DNA of 45,544 nt from an uncultured Amaricoccus sp. (GTDB lineage: Bacteria > Pseudomonadota > Alphaproteobacteria > Rhodobacterales > Rhodobacteraceae): the NCBI RefSeq assembly GCF_937891315.1, contig NZ_CALAGI010000158.1, positions 1 to 45,544 on the forward strand. Reading direction: 5' to 3'. The translations under genes and the position numbers were made by a program. Of this stretch, positions 26,478 to 35,504 are shown one piece after another (positions within the stretch are counted from its first letter, which is position 1; every line of letters begins with the position of its first letter). Below the pieces are notes generated by a model. It did no database searches. It was not told the origin of the DNA and was given only the letters and a program-made list of their open reading frames with translations.

Positions 26478-27817
26478 TCCGCGCCGTCCTCCTCGCCGCC
26501 CTGCTCCTGCCCGGCCTCGCCGCCGCCGAGACGCGCACGCTCGCGCCCGGCGACGACCTTGGCCGGGCGGTGGCGGCGGCGGCGCCGGGGGATACGCTCG
26601 TCCTCGCGGCCGGCACCCACGCCGGCCGCGTCACTCTCGACCGCCCGCTGACGCTCAGCGGCGAGCCCGGCGCCATCCTCGACGGCGGCGGCGCGGGCAG
26701 CGTGCTGACCGTCGACGCCCCCGGCGCCACCGTCACCGGCCTCACCATCCGCGCCTCCGGCTCCGATCGCGTGGCGATGGACGCGGGCGTGTTCCTGACC
26801 AAAGCCGCCAGGGGCGCGCTCGTCGAGGGCAATACCCTCGCCGACAACCTGCACGGCATCGTCCTCCAGGGCTCGCCCGACGTCACGGTCCGCGGCAACG
26901 ACATCACCGGCCGCGCCGGCCGCCAGGCCGAGGCCGGCAACGGCGTGATGCTCTGGAACGCCCGCGGCGCGCTGATCGAGGGCAACCATGTCCGCCTCGG
27001 CCGCGACGGCATCTTCACCCGCGTCTCGAAGAAGGACATCTTCCGCGGCAACCGCTTCGAGAAGACCCGCTTCGCCATCCACTACATGTACACCACCGAC
27101 AGCGTCATCGAGGGCAACGTCTCGATCGACAACACCGTCGGCTATGCGATCATGTTCTCCGACCGGGTGCGGATCCTCGGCAATATCTCCGACGGCGACC
27201 GCGACCTCGGGGTGATGGTCAATTCCTCCAACTACACGCAGGTCCGCGGCAACCGCGTCACCGGCCGCGCGCTCCCCGCCGCGCGCTGGCTCGCCGCCTC
27301 GCAGGGCGCCGACGACGACATGGCCTCGGGCGCATCCGCGGAGGCGCCCCCCGTCATCCACGCCGGCGGCGACCGCGTCGGCCCGGAGAAGTGCCTCTTC
27401 CTCTTCAACGCCAACAAGGGCGTGATCGAGGACAACGCCTTCGAGGGCTGCGCCATCGGCATCCATTTCACCGCCGGGGCCGAGGGCAACACCGTCGCCG
27501 GCAACGCCTTCATCGGCAACCAGAGCCAGGTGAAATACGTCGGCACCCGCAATCTCGACTGGTCCGCCGACGGCCGCGGCAACTACTGGTCGGACAACCC
27601 CGCCTTCGACCTCGACGGCGACGGCATCGCCGATGCCGCCTACCGCCCGAACGACATCATCGACCGGGTGATGTGGACCGCCCCGCAGGCCCGGCTCCTC
27701 GTCACCAGCCCGGCCGTGCAGGTGATCCGCTGGGCGCAGTCGCGCTTCCCCGCCACCCTTCCCGGCGGCGTCCTCGACTCCGCGCCGCTCATGTCCCCGC
27801 CGGAGGTCACCCCATGA
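26474..27817 (+). CDS. nosD: NosD, periplasmic copper-site maturation protein
   Basis: The 447-residue exported protein has a Sec signal (MIRAVLLAALLLPGLAAAE) and a right-handed beta-helix made of repeated parallel strands, for example VEGNTLADNLHGIVLQGSPD and IEGNHVRLGRDGIF. This is the CASH/carbohydrate-binding-like fold of NosD. With NosF and NosY it forms the ABC-type complex required to build the CuZ site of NosZ. It overlaps nosZ and nosF by 4 bp at each end (ATGA), indicating tight translational coupling. Confidence 0.95.
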   Translation: MIRAVLLAALLLPGLAAAETRTLAPGDDLGRAVAAAAPGDTLVLAAGTHAGRVTLDRPLTLSGEPGAILDGGGAGSVLTVDAPGATVTGLTIRASGSDRVAMDAGVFLTKAARGALVEGNTLADNLHGIVLQGSPDVTVRGNDITGRAGRQAEAGNGVMLWNARGALIEGNHVRLGRDGIFTRVSKKDIFRGNRFEKTRFAIHYMYTTDSVIEGNVSIDNTVGYAIMFSDRVRILGNISDGDRDLGVMVNSSNYTQVRGNRVTGRALPAARWLAASQGADDDMASGASAEAPPVIHAGGDRVGPEKCLFLFNANKGVIEDNAFEGCAIGIHFTAGAEGNTVAGNAFIGNQSQVKYVGTRNLDWSADGRGNYWSDNPAFDLDGDGIADAAYRPNDIIDRVMWTAPQARLLVTSPAVQVIRWAQSRFPATLPGGVLDSAPLMSPPEVTP

Positions 27818-28704
27818 CCGAGACCGTCGCCCTCGCCGGCGTCACCAAGGCCTATGGCCCGATCGTCGCCGTGCGCGACCTTGACCTCGCACTCCACGCC
27901 GGCGAGGTGGTGGCGCTCGTCGGCCACAACGGCGCCGGCAAGACCACGCAGATCAAGATGATGCTCGGCCTCTCGCGACCCAGCGCCGGCACCGTGCGCC
28001 TGCTTGGCACCGACCCCGCCGGAGACGGCTTCGCCGCCCGCGCCGAGGTCGGCTACCTGCCGGAGAGCGTCTCCTTCCATCTCGCCCTCACCGGCCGCGA
28101 GACCCTCGCCTTCTACGCCCGGCTGAAGGGCCTCGACGCCCGCCATCTCGACCCGGCCTTCGCCGCCGTCGGCCTCGACGGCGGCGCTGCCGATCGCGCC
28201 GTCGGCACCTGGTCCAAGGGGATGCGCCAGCGTCTCGGCCTCGCCCAAGCGCTGCTCGGCCGCCCGCGCGTCCTCATTCTCGACGAACCGACCAGCGGGC
28301 TCGACCCCGCGCTTCGCCGCGAGTTCTACGCCATCGTCGCCGCCCGCGCCGCCGAGGGGGCGACCGTGCTCCTCGCCAGCCACGCCCTGACCGAGCTCGA
28401 AGGCCGCGCCGACCGCGTCGTCATCGTCAACCGCGGCGTCAAGATCGCCGACGGCACCCTCGACGAGCTGCGCCATCTCGCCGCGCTGCCCGTGAATGTC
28501 CGCGTCCGCCCGGGCGCCCCCCTCCCGGCCGACGGCTGGCGCCGCCTCCCGGACGGCAGCCTCGAGACCGAGGTCGCGCCTGCCGGCAAGCTCGCGCTCC
28601 TCGCGCGTCTCCTCGCCGTGCCGGGCGCGATCGCCGACATCATCGTCACCGAGCCGACGCTCGACGATCTCTACGCCCACTTCCTGCGCCGCGAGGCCGC
28701 CTGA
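27814..28704 (+). CDS. nosF: NosF, ABC-type ATPase for NosZ maturation
   Basis: The 296-residue cytoplasmic ATPase has Walker A GHNGAGKTT, signature WSKGMRQRLGLAQALL, Walker B VLILDEPTSGLD and the switch histidine in LLASHALTEL. It energises the NosDFY complex in the assembly of the copper centre of nitrous oxide reductase. The start overlaps the nosD stop and the stop overlaps the nosY start by one base (TGATG). Confidence 0.95.
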   Translation: MTETVALAGVTKAYGPIVAVRDLDLALHAGEVVALVGHNGAGKTTQIKMMLGLSRPSAGTVRLLGTDPAGDGFAARAEVGYLPESVSFHLALTGRETLAFYARLKGLDARHLDPAFAAVGLDGGAADRAVGTWSKGMRQRLGLAQALLGRPRVLILDEPTSGLDPALRREFYAIVAARAAEGATVLLASHALTELEGRADRVVIVNRGVKIADGTLDELRHLAALPVNVRVRPGAPLPADGWRRLPDGSLETEVAPAGKLALLARLLAVPGAIADIIVTEPTLDDLYAHFLRREAA

Positions 28705-29573
28705 TGACCGTCATGACCGACGCAATCCCCCATGCCGCCCGCCGCGAGAGAGCAATGCCGACGATCATCACCCTCGCCGCGAAGGAAATCCGCGAGGGCA
28801 TCCGCAACCGCTGGGTGCTCGCGACGACGCTCCTCCTCGCCGCGCTGGCGCTCACCCTCGCCCTCCTCGGCAGCGCCCCGACCGGCACGGTCGGCGCGAG
28901 CCGGCTCGACGTGGTGACCGTCAGCCTCGCCAGCCTGACGATCTTCCTCGTGCCGCTGATCGCGCTCCTCCTCTCCCACGACGCGATCGCGGGCGAGGCC
29001 GAGCGCGGCACGCTCCTCCTCCTCCTCACCTATCCAATCCGGCGCAGCGCTGTCATCTTCGGCAAGTTTCTCGGCCAGCTCGCCATCCTCGCCCTCGCCA
29101 CCGTCGTCGGCTACGGCACGGCCGCGCTCGCCGTCGGCTGGAACCTCGGCGCCGCCGCGTGGGGGGCTTTCGCCGCGATGGTCGCCGCCTCGATCCTGCT
29201 CGGCGCCGTATTCCTCGCCCTCGGCCTGCTCGCCAGCACCCTCGTCCGCCAGCGTTCCACCGCCGGCGGCATCGCCATCGGCCTCTGGCTGCTGTTCGTG
29301 CTGATCTACGACATGGCCTTTCTCGGCCTGCTCGTGGCCTCGGGCGGGCACGCGCTGCCGCCGCTCCTGATCGACACGCTGCTCGCCCTCAACCCGACCG
29401 ACGCCTATCGCCTGCTCACGCTCGGCGCCGCCGGCACCGGCGGCCTCACCGGCATCGGCGCCCTCGCCGGCCACACCGCGCTGACCCCGCCGCTTCTCGT
29501 CGCCGTCCTTCTCGCCTGGACGGCGGCCCCGCTCGCCCTCGCCGCCTTCGTCTTCGCCCGGAGGGAGCTTTGA
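28704..29573 (+). CDS. nosY: NosY, membrane subunit of the NosDFY complex
   Basis: The 289-residue protein has six hydrophobic segments and the ABC-2 permease motifs AKEIREGIRNRWVLATTL near the N-terminus and AGEAERGTLLLLLTYPIRRS after the second helix. It anchors NosF and transmits its ATPase cycle to NosD in the periplasm. An in-frame ATG at 28755 (MPTIITL) could be the real start, giving 272 residues, closer to most NosY proteins. The stop overlaps the nosL start. Confidence 0.94.
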   Translation: MTVMTDAIPHAARRERAMPTIITLAAKEIREGIRNRWVLATTLLLAALALTLALLGSAPTGTVGASRLDVVTVSLASLTIFLVPLIALLLSHDAIAGEAERGTLLLLLTYPIRRSAVIFGKFLGQLAILALATVVGYGTAALAVGWNLGAAAWGAFAAMVAASILLGAVFLALGLLASTLVRQRSTAGGIAIGLWLLFVLIYDMAFLGLLVASGGHALPPLLIDTLLALNPTDAYRLLTLGAAGTGGLTGIGALAGHTALTPPLLVAVLLAWTAAPLALAAFVFARREL

Positions 29574-30106
29574 TGCGCCCGCTCGCCTTCGCCTTCGTCG
29601 CCCTCGCGCTCGCCGCCTGCGAGCCGGACGCCGAGAAGCCGGCGCCCCACACCCTCACCGACGCCGCGATCGGCCGCTACTGCGGCATGATGCTGACCGA
29701 GCACGAAGGCCCGAAGGGCCAGATCCTGCTCAAGGGCGTCGATGAGCCGGTCTGGTTCTCCTCCGCCCGCGACACCCTCGCCTTCACCCTCCTCCCCGAG
29801 GAGCCGAAGGACATCGCCGCGATCTACGTCACCGACATGGGCGCCGCCTCCTCCTGGGCCGAGCCCGGCGTCGACAACTGGACCGACGCCAAAACCGCGA
29901 GCTTCGTCATCGGCAGCGACGCCCAGAGCGGCATGGGCGGCGCCGAGGCCGTCCCCTTCGCCGACAAGGCCGCGGCGCAAGCCTTCGCCCGCGACCACGG
30001 CGGCGAGGTCTACGCCTTCGACGCCGTCCCGCCCGACGCCATCATCGCCGCCGCCGATGCCGACACCGACGCGGTCCCGGAAGCGGAGGCCGCCCATGAC
30101 CACTGA
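29573..30106 (+). CDS. nosL: NosL, copper-delivery lipoprotein
   Basis: The 177-residue protein has a lipobox (ALAACEPD), so it should be anchored as an outer-membrane or periplasmic lipoprotein. The copper-binding region has the conserved RYCGMMLTEHEGPKGQILLK segment, with Cys and Met ligands, and a later SGMGGAEAVPFADKAAA motif. It hands Cu(I) to apo-NosZ or NosD. The last 15 residues end in a His/Asp-rich tail (AEAAHDH). It overlaps the nosY stop (1-3 bp) and the nosX start (11 bp). Confidence 0.94.
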   Translation: MRPLAFAFVALALAACEPDAEKPAPHTLTDAAIGRYCGMMLTEHEGPKGQILLKGVDEPVWFSSARDTLAFTLLPEEPKDIAAIYVTDMGAASSWAEPGVDNWTDAKTASFVIGSDAQSGMGGAEAVPFADKAAAQAFARDHGGEVYAFDAVPPDAIIAAADADTDAVPEAEAAHDH

Positions 30107-31013
30107 GCGCCTGACCCGCCGCCGCGCCCTCGGCCTGCTCGCCGCCGCCGCCGGCCTGCCGCTCGTCCTGCGCGCCGGCCGGGCCACGGCCGAGGTCGTC
30201 ACCTGGCACGGCCGCGCCCTCGGCGCCCCGGCGACGCTCGTCCTCCACCATCCGGACCGCGCCGCCGCCGAGCGTCTCGTCGCCGCCTGCGTGGTGGAGC
30301 TTGACCGGCTGGAGTCGATCCTCAGCCTCTACCGCCCCGACTCGGCGCTCTCCGAGCTCAATCGCGCCGGCGCCCTCGCCGCGCCGCCGCCCGAGCTCGT
30401 CGCCATTCTCGCCGACTGCCGCCGCTTCCACGCCGCCACGGCCGGCGCCTTCGACCCGACCGTGCAACCCCTCTGGCGGCTCTATGCCACCCATTTCCAG
30501 GGCGGCGGCGGCGCGGAGGGCCCAGCCCCGGCCGCCCTCGACGCGGCCCTCTCCCGCGTCGGTCTCGACGCCGTGCACGCCAGCCCCGACCGCGTCGCCC
30601 TCACCCGGCCGGGGATGGCGCTGACGCTCAACGGCATCGGCCAGGGCTGGATCACCGACCGCGTCGCCGACCGCCTGCGCGCCGCCGGCGTCACCTCGAC
30701 CCTCGTCGACATGGGCGAGATCCGCGGTGTCGGCCCGCGCCCGTGGCAGGTGGCCATCGCCGGCACCGACGCGGTCGTCCCGCTGACCGACCGCGCCATC
30801 GCCACCTCGGCGCCGCGCGGCTTCGCCTTTGATCCCGCCGGCCGCTTCACCCACATAATCGACCCGCGCAACGGCGCCACCCCGGCCCGTTTCTCCCGGA
30901 TCACCGTCACCGCCCCGACCGCGGCCGAGGCCGACGCCCTCTCGACCGGCTTCGCCCTGACCGCGGACGCGCCGGCGCTGCCCGGGATCACCGTCGAGCG
31001 GGTCGCTTCATGA
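30096..31013 (+). CDS. nosX: NosX, ApbE-like FAD:protein FMN transferase
   Basis: The 305-residue protein has a Tat-type signal (RLTRRRALGLLAAAAGLPL) and an ApbE domain: LDRLESILSLYRPDSALSEL, GAFDPTVQPLWRLYA, LTLNGIGQGWITDRVADRL and ATSAPRGFAFD with HIIDPRNGATP. These enzymes attach FMN covalently to a threonine of a target protein, here almost certainly NosR, which carries the matching acceptor-type motif SGATV. GGAGG precedes the ATG. Its stop lies against that of hemN on the other strand. Confidence 0.93.
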   Translation: MTTERLTRRRALGLLAAAAGLPLVLRAGRATAEVVTWHGRALGAPATLVLHHPDRAAAERLVAACVVELDRLESILSLYRPDSALSELNRAGALAAPPPELVAILADCRRFHAATAGAFDPTVQPLWRLYATHFQGGGGAEGPAPAALDAALSRVGLDAVHASPDRVALTRPGMALTLNGIGQGWITDRVADRLRAAGVTSTLVDMGEIRGVGPRPWQVAIAGTDAVVPLTDRAIATSAPRGFAFDPAGRFTHIIDPRNGATPARFSRITVTAPTAAEADALSTGFALTADAPALPGITVERVAS

Positions 31014-32351
31014 GGCGCGGCTGAACCGCCCGCCGGCGGCGAGATAGCCGTCGAAGGCGCTCGCCACGATCCGGGCGAGCGGCACCCCCTCGGGCCGGAT
31101 CGTCAGCCCGCCCGCGTCGAGCGCCACGAACGCGCCGAACCGAGCGGCGACCGCCTCCGCCTCGGTCCTGAGCGCCGCGCCATCGGGGCCGAGGGCGGCG
31201 AAATCGAGGCGGAAGTCGCAGAGCAGCATCTCGATCGCCCGCGCGCGAGACCGGTCGTCGGCGTCGAGCGCGTGGCCGCGGGCGCCCGGCAGTTCGCCCT
31301 CGGCGATCCGCCCGTGCCAGGCCGGGGTCGCCGCCGCGTTCTGGACGTAGCCGCCGGCGAAGCGCGAGATCGACGAGGCGCCGAGGCCGATCAGCGTCGG
31401 GCAGACATCGTCGGTATAGCCCTGGAAGTTCCGCCGCAGCCGTCCGGTGCGCGCCGCGAGGTCGAGGCCGTCGCCCGGCCGGGCGAAATGGTCGATGCCG
31501 ATGCGCCGGTAACCGGCCGCCTCGAACGCGCCCGCGGCCAGCGACGCGAGGTCCAGCCGCGCGGCATCGCCGGGAAGGGCGGCCTCGTCGATGAGCTTCT
31601 GGCGCTTCGAGGCCCAGGGGACATGGGCATAGCCGAAGATCGCCGCCCGCTCGGGGGCGAGCGTCAGGACGTGCTCCACCGTGGCGGCGAGCCGGGCGGA
31701 GGTCTGGTGGGGGAGGCCGTAGACCAGATCGGCGTTGAGCGAGGCGATGCCGGCGGCGCGGAGGTCGTCGACGGCGCGGCGGGTCGCGTCGAAGCTCTGG
31801 AGCCGGCCGATGGCCGCCTGCACGGCCGGGTCGAAGTCCTGGATGCCGAGGCTCGCCCGGGTGAGGCCTTCCTCGGCCAGCGCCACGATCCTTGCGCGAT
31901 CGACCAGTGTCGGGTCGATCTCGACGGAAAAGTCGAAGTCCGCCGCCGGCGGGATCGCCGCCCGGACCGCCGTGGCGAGGCGGTGCACGAGGGCGGCGGG
32001 CAGGATCGTCGGGGTGCCGCCGCCCCAGTGCAGGCGCCCCATGCGGGTGCCCGGAGGCAGGCGGGCGGCGACGAGGGCGAGCTCGGCTTCCAGTGCCTCG
32101 ACATAGGCCTCGACCGGGGCGAGGGTCCGGGTGCCTTGGGTGTGGCAGGCGCAGAACCAGCAGAGCCGCTCGCAGAAGGGGATGTGGACATAGACCGAGA
32201 CCGGGAGCGCGGGGTCGAGAGCGGCGAGCCAGTCGCCCTGTTCCCGCGCGCCGACGCCGGGCGAAAAGTTGGGCGCGGTCGGGTAGCTCGTGTAGCGCGG
32301 CACGCGGCTGTCGAGGATGCCGAGGGCGGCGAGGCGCTCATGGTGTTCCAT
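31008..32351 (-). CDS. hemN: Oxygen-independent coproporphyrinogen III oxidase
   Basis: The 447-residue radical SAM enzyme makes protoporphyrinogen IX without oxygen, supplying haem when the cells denitrify. The N-terminus has the HemN signature RVPRYTSYPTAPNFS, the [4Fe-4S] motif C-x3-C-x2-C at Cys60, Cys64 and Cys67 (FCERLCWFCACH), and GGGTPTIL. The C-terminal HemN domain follows. The gene is convergent with nosX (6-bp overlap of stop regions). A weaker Crp-type box lies about 40 bp upstream of its start. Placement within the nos-nor cluster suggests anaerobic induction. Confidence 0.94.
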   Translation of the reverse strand: MEHHERLAALGILDSRVPRYTSYPTAPNFSPGVGAREQGDWLAALDPALPVSVYVHIPFCERLCWFCACHTQGTRTLAPVEAYVEALEAELALVAARLPPGTRMGRLHWGGGTPTILPAALVHRLATAVRAAIPPAADFDFSVEIDPTLVDRARIVALAEEGLTRASLGIQDFDPAVQAAIGRLQSFDATRRAVDDLRAAGIASLNADLVYGLPHQTSARLAATVEHVLTLAPERAAIFGYAHVPWASKRQKLIDEAALPGDAARLDLASLAAGAFEAAGYRRIGIDHFARPGDGLDLAARTGRLRRNFQGYTDDVCPTLIGLGASSISRFAGGYVQNAAATPAWHGRIAEGELPGARGHALDADDRSRARAIEMLLCDFRLDFAALGPDGAALRTEAEAVAARFGAFVALDAGGLTIRPEGVPLARIVASAFDGYLAAGGRFSRAS

Positions 32352-32384
32352 GTCCGCTTCTCGCCCGCGTCGGCGGGCCGGTCA

Positions 32385-32398
32385 TTGTGCGAGATCAA
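32385..32398. promoter_or_regulatory. Weak Crp/Fnr-like box TTGTGCGAGATCAA upstream of hemN
   Basis: The sequence keeps the outer TTG-N8-CAA of Crp/Fnr boxes but with mixed half-sites (TTGTG and ATCAA). It is centred about 41 bp upstream of the hemN start. It is weaker than the four TTGCG-N4-CGCAA boxes and could be accidental. Confidence 0.4.
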
Positions 32399-32420
32399 GC
32401 TTCGCGGCCGAAAGGCCGCC

Positions 32421-32660
32421 TCAGGGCGCCTCGTCGGCCCTGGCCATCAGGCCGCGGATGTGGCGGGCGAAGGCCCAGGTGGCGGGGAGGCCGAGGACGA
32501 GGCCGCCGACAACGGACCAGCCGGGGGTGAGAACCGGCCAGCCGACCCAGCTTCCCACGAGCGACAGAAAGAACAGGTTCAGCGCCGCCGCGCCAGCGGC
32601 GAAGGGATAGATGATGGCGAGCAGGCGCCACCCCGGGTTCAGCGGCGGGCGATCAGCCAT
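32421..32660 (-). CDS. Small membrane protein in the nor cluster (79 aa)
   Basis: I do not recognise the family with certainty. The 79-residue product has two membrane helices (LLAIIYPFAAGAAALNLFFL and a second in TPGWSVVGGLVLGLPATWAF) joined by a short SLVGSWVGWPVL link, and a basic C-terminal tail. The start overlaps the end of the 57-residue gene by 22 bp, so it is the last gene of the norCBQD transcript. Small two-helix proteins often accompany nor genes (norF- and nnrT-like), but I cannot assign it to one. Confidence 0.65.
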   Translation of the reverse strand: MADRPPLNPGWRLLAIIYPFAAGAAALNLFFLSLVGSWVGWPVLTPGWSVVGGLVLGLPATWAFARHIRGLMARADEAP

Positions 32661-32812
32661 TGCGCGGCTCCGAGCCCGAGGACGAGGCCGAGGGCGGCGA
32701 GGGCGTAGGAGACCGCGGCCGCGTCGGTCTGCGCCTCCGGCACCGGCGGCGTGAAGGCCTCGGCGAGGGCGGAGCCGGGCAGGAGGGCGAGGAGGGGCAG
32801 CAGGCGGCGCAT
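32639..32812 (-). CDS. Tiny exported or membrane peptide between norD and hemN (57 aa)
   Basis: This gene has 58 codons including the stop. The product begins MRRLLPLLALLPGSALAEAF, a signal peptide or first helix. A short Pro/Glu linker follows, then a second helix (VSYALAALGLVLGLGAAQWL) and the terminal IARR. The start lies 4 bp after the norD stop (TGACCCCATG) and its end overlaps the next small gene by 22 bp. The coding frame is continuous with the norD operon and the hydrophobic pattern is clean, so I consider it a real gene. I know no function; a helper of the NO reductase is the obvious guess. Confidence 0.6.
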   Translation of the reverse strand: MRRLLPLLALLPGSALAEAFTPPVPEAQTDAAAVSYALAALGLVLGLGAAQWLIARR

Positions 32813-32816
32813 GGGG

Positions 32817-34694
32817 TCAGGTCTCCATCGTCAGGGTCTGGTAGATCTCGGGCAGCGCGCGGGGCAGGCGCGCGGGGTCGGGCAGGAGCGTGAAGCCGCC
32901 GCGGCCGAAGATGCGGGCGAACCAGTCCTGCCCGTCGGCGTCGACGACGACGCCGTGGACCGACAAACCGAGGCCGCGGGCCTCGCGCACCGCCACGCGG
33001 CTGTCCTCGATGCCGTGGGTGCCCTCGTAATGGTCGAGATCGTTGGGCTTGCCGTCGGTCAGCACGAGCAGGAGGCGCCGCGCGGCCGTCTCCCCGCCGA
33101 GCATCGCCGAGGCGTGGCGGATCGCGGCGCCGAGGCGGGTGTAGTGGTCGGGGCGGAAGCCGCCGATCCGGGCGGTGACGGCGGGTGACATCGGCTCGTC
33201 GAAGGCCTTGGCGCGGGTCAGGAACACCCGGTCCCGGCGGAGCGAGGCGAAGCCCCAGATGCCGAGGCGGTCGCCGGCGGTGTCGATGCCGGCGGCGAGC
33301 GCGGCGAGGGCGTGGCGGGCGGTGTCGATCACCGCGGCATCGCCGATGACGGCTTCCGTCGAGCGCGAGCAGTCCATCAGGAAGGCCACCGACAGGTCGC
33401 GCGCGGTGGCGCGCGACGCCTGCCAGACGCGGTCGGAGCCGGTGGCGCCGGCGCGGACCGCGACCCGGCTCGCCACCGCGGCGTCGAGGTCGAGGTCGTC
33501 GCCGTCGATCTGCCGCGAGAGGAGCACGCGCCGCGGGTGCAGCGGCTCGAACTGCCGCCGAACGCGGGCGACGAGGCGGGCGTCGGGGACGAAGCCGGTC
33601 CCCGGCGTGCCCTCGGCCTCGAGCACGCAGGTATGGTCGGGCATCATCGCCCGCGCGCGGTGGTTCCATTCCGGATAGGTGAAGCGCCCCGCCAGCCGCT
33701 CGTGATCGGCGTCCTGTGGCGCGAGATCGAGGTGGAGTCGCAGGCGCGAGGCGGCGCGGCGCACATGGTCGGAGAGGGTGATGTGGTCGTGGTCGTCCGC
33801 CGCCTTCTGGGCGTTCTCGGCGTCATCGTCATCGGTGGCGCGGTTGATGTTCAGGCTCTCCGCCCAGGACATGATCGACTCGAATCGGTGCAGGATGAAG
33901 CTGTCCTTGCGATTCGCCTGGTCGCGCTCCTCGCGCTTGCCGGTCTTGCGCGTCGTGATGGGCAGCGACGGCGCCGGCCGGTCGTCGGCGTCGGCCGCGG
34001 GCGCGCGGCCGGCTTCGGGGCGGACGAAGCGGAGCAGGATCGGCACCGGCGCCCAGGTGCGGTAGCCGCGCGGCGCCCGGCCGGTCGGGGCGAGGTCGGT
34101 CGGGACAAGGTCGGGCGCGCCGCCGCCGAGGACGGCGCGGACCAGCGCCTCGACCTCGGCCTCGGCGGCGGGAATGGGACCGCGCCGCCGCCCGGAGCGG
34201 ACCGCCGCCGCCATCGCGGCCTCGGCCGGGGCGAGCCCGGGGCAGAGGCGGCGCGCGGTGTCGGCGGCGACGGCGAGTGCTGCGAGCTCGGCGAGATCGG
34301 CGCGGAGCGGGTCCGGCTCGGGCGCCGGCGGGCGGGCGCAGGCGGCGAGGGCGGCGAGCCAGAGATAGGCGGCGCGGTTCAGCGCGCGCGAGGGGAAGGC
34401 GTCGATGACCGGCGGCAGGCGCAGTCGGTCGCCGGAATAGTCGGCGACGTGCATCGTCTCGTGCTTGGCGCCGATCTCCAGCGGCCGGCGGTGGCCGGGG
34501 TTCGTCGCGGGGGCCGCGACGATCTCCGTCGAGGCCGCGCCACCGAGGCCGCGAAAGACGGCGGCGATGCTCGGCCTGAGCGGTTCGAAGGCGACGGCGA
34601 CATCGGTGGCGGCGGCCGGCGCGCGGCTCGCCCAGTCGTGCCAGAGGTTGCCGACCGTCTCCTCCGGCTCCATCAGGTCGAGCGGCCGGATCAT
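32817..34694 (-). CDS. norD: NorD, NO reductase activation protein (VWA domain)
   Basis: The 625-residue cytoplasmic protein has a C-terminal von Willebrand A domain with the metal-binding MIDAS motif DCSRST (about residues 441-446) and the later GFRPDHYTRLGAAIRHA and LVLTDGKPNDLDHYEG segments. The central part is acidic and helical (ATDDDDAENAQKAADDHDH). NorD works with the AAA+ protein NorQ to insert the non-haem iron of NorB. It follows norQ by 6 bp in the same direction. The long open frames on the opposite strand here are GC shadows. Confidence 0.93.
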   Translation of the reverse strand: MIRPLDLMEPEETVGNLWHDWASRAPAAATDVAVAFEPLRPSIAAVFRGLGGAASTEIVAAPATNPGHRRPLEIGAKHETMHVADYSGDRLRLPPVIDAFPSRALNRAAYLWLAALAACARPPAPEPDPLRADLAELAALAVAADTARRLCPGLAPAEAAMAAAVRSGRRRGPIPAAEAEVEALVRAVLGGGAPDLVPTDLAPTGRAPRGYRTWAPVPILLRFVRPEAGRAPAADADDRPAPSLPITTRKTGKREERDQANRKDSFILHRFESIMSWAESLNINRATDDDDAENAQKAADDHDHITLSDHVRRAASRLRLHLDLAPQDADHERLAGRFTYPEWNHRARAMMPDHTCVLEAEGTPGTGFVPDARLVARVRRQFEPLHPRRVLLSRQIDGDDLDLDAAVASRVAVRAGATGSDRVWQASRATARDLSVAFLMDCSRSTEAVIGDAAVIDTARHALAALAAGIDTAGDRLGIWGFASLRRDRVFLTRAKAFDEPMSPAVTARIGGFRPDHYTRLGAAIRHASAMLGGETAARRLLLVLTDGKPNDLDHYEGTHGIEDSRVAVREARGLGLSVHGVVVDADGQDWFARIFGRGGFTLLPDPARLPRALPEIYQTLTMET

Positions 34695-34700
34695 CGCGGC

Positions 34701-35498
34701 CTACCCGTAGACCGTGGCGGCGAGGTCGCGCAGCGCCTGCTGCGTCTCGGGCTCGTCGCTGAGCGGCGCGACGATCGCGGTTTCGAGCGCGCGGTCGACG
34801 GTCATGCCGCCGGCGATCAGCGTGCCGGCGTAGACGAGGAGGCGCGTCGAGACGCCCTCCTCCAGATCCATGCCCGAGAGTTTGCGGATGTGCCCGGCGA
34901 GACGCACCAGCCCGCCGGCGCGGGCGGGGTCGAGGCCGGTCTCGGCGACGAGGACGGCGGTCTCGGTCTCGGGGTCGGGGAAGGTGAAGCCGATCGAGAC
35001 GAAGCGCTGGCGGGTCGAGGGCTTCAGCTTCTTCAGGATCGACTGGTAGCCGGGATTGTAGGAGGCGACGAGCATGAAGGACGCCGGCGCCGCCAGCTCC
35101 TCGCCGGTGCGGTCGACGACGAGGCGCCGTCGGTCGTCGGTCAGGGGATGGAGCACGACGGTCACGTCCTTGCGCGCCTCCACCACCTCGTCGAGATAGC
35201 AGATGCCGCCCGCCCGCACGGCGCGGGTCAGCGGACCGTCCATCCACTCCGTCTCCCCGCCGCGCAGCAGGTAGCGCCCGATCAGGTCGGCGGCGGAGAG
35301 GTCGTCATGGCAGGCGACGGTGAAGAGCGGCAGCCCGAGGCGCGCGGCCATGTGCTCGACGAAGCGGGTCTTGCCGCAGCCGGTTGGCCCCTTGAGCAGC
35401 AGCGGCAGCCGGTGGCGGTGCGCCGCCTCGAAGACGGCGCACTCGTCGGTGGTCGCGCGGTAGAAGGGGATCGCGGGGCGCGGGGCTTCGGCGTTCAT
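34701..35498 (-). CDS. norQ: NorQ, MoxR-type AAA+ ATPase
   Basis: The 265-residue ATPase has Walker A GPTGCGKT (residues 37-44), Walker B with LDE at 102-104 (GICYLDEV) and sensor 1 in LVASYNPGYQ. It is the partner of the VWA protein NorD in activating nitric oxide reductase. The length is normal for the family. It starts 6 bp after norB ends and is followed 6 bp later by norD. Confidence 0.95.
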   Translation of the reverse strand: MNAEAPRPAIPFYRATTDECAVFEAAHRHRLPLLLKGPTGCGKTRFVEHMAARLGLPLFTVACHDDLSAADLIGRYLLRGGETEWMDGPLTRAVRAGGICYLDEVVEARKDVTVVLHPLTDDRRRLVVDRTGEELAAPASFMLVASYNPGYQSILKKLKPSTRQRFVSIGFTFPDPETETAVLVAETGLDPARAGGLVRLAGHIRKLSGMDLEEGVSTRLLVYAGTLIAGGMTVDRALETAIVAPLSDEPETQQALRDLAATVYG

Positions 35499-35504
35499 CT
35501 CGCC

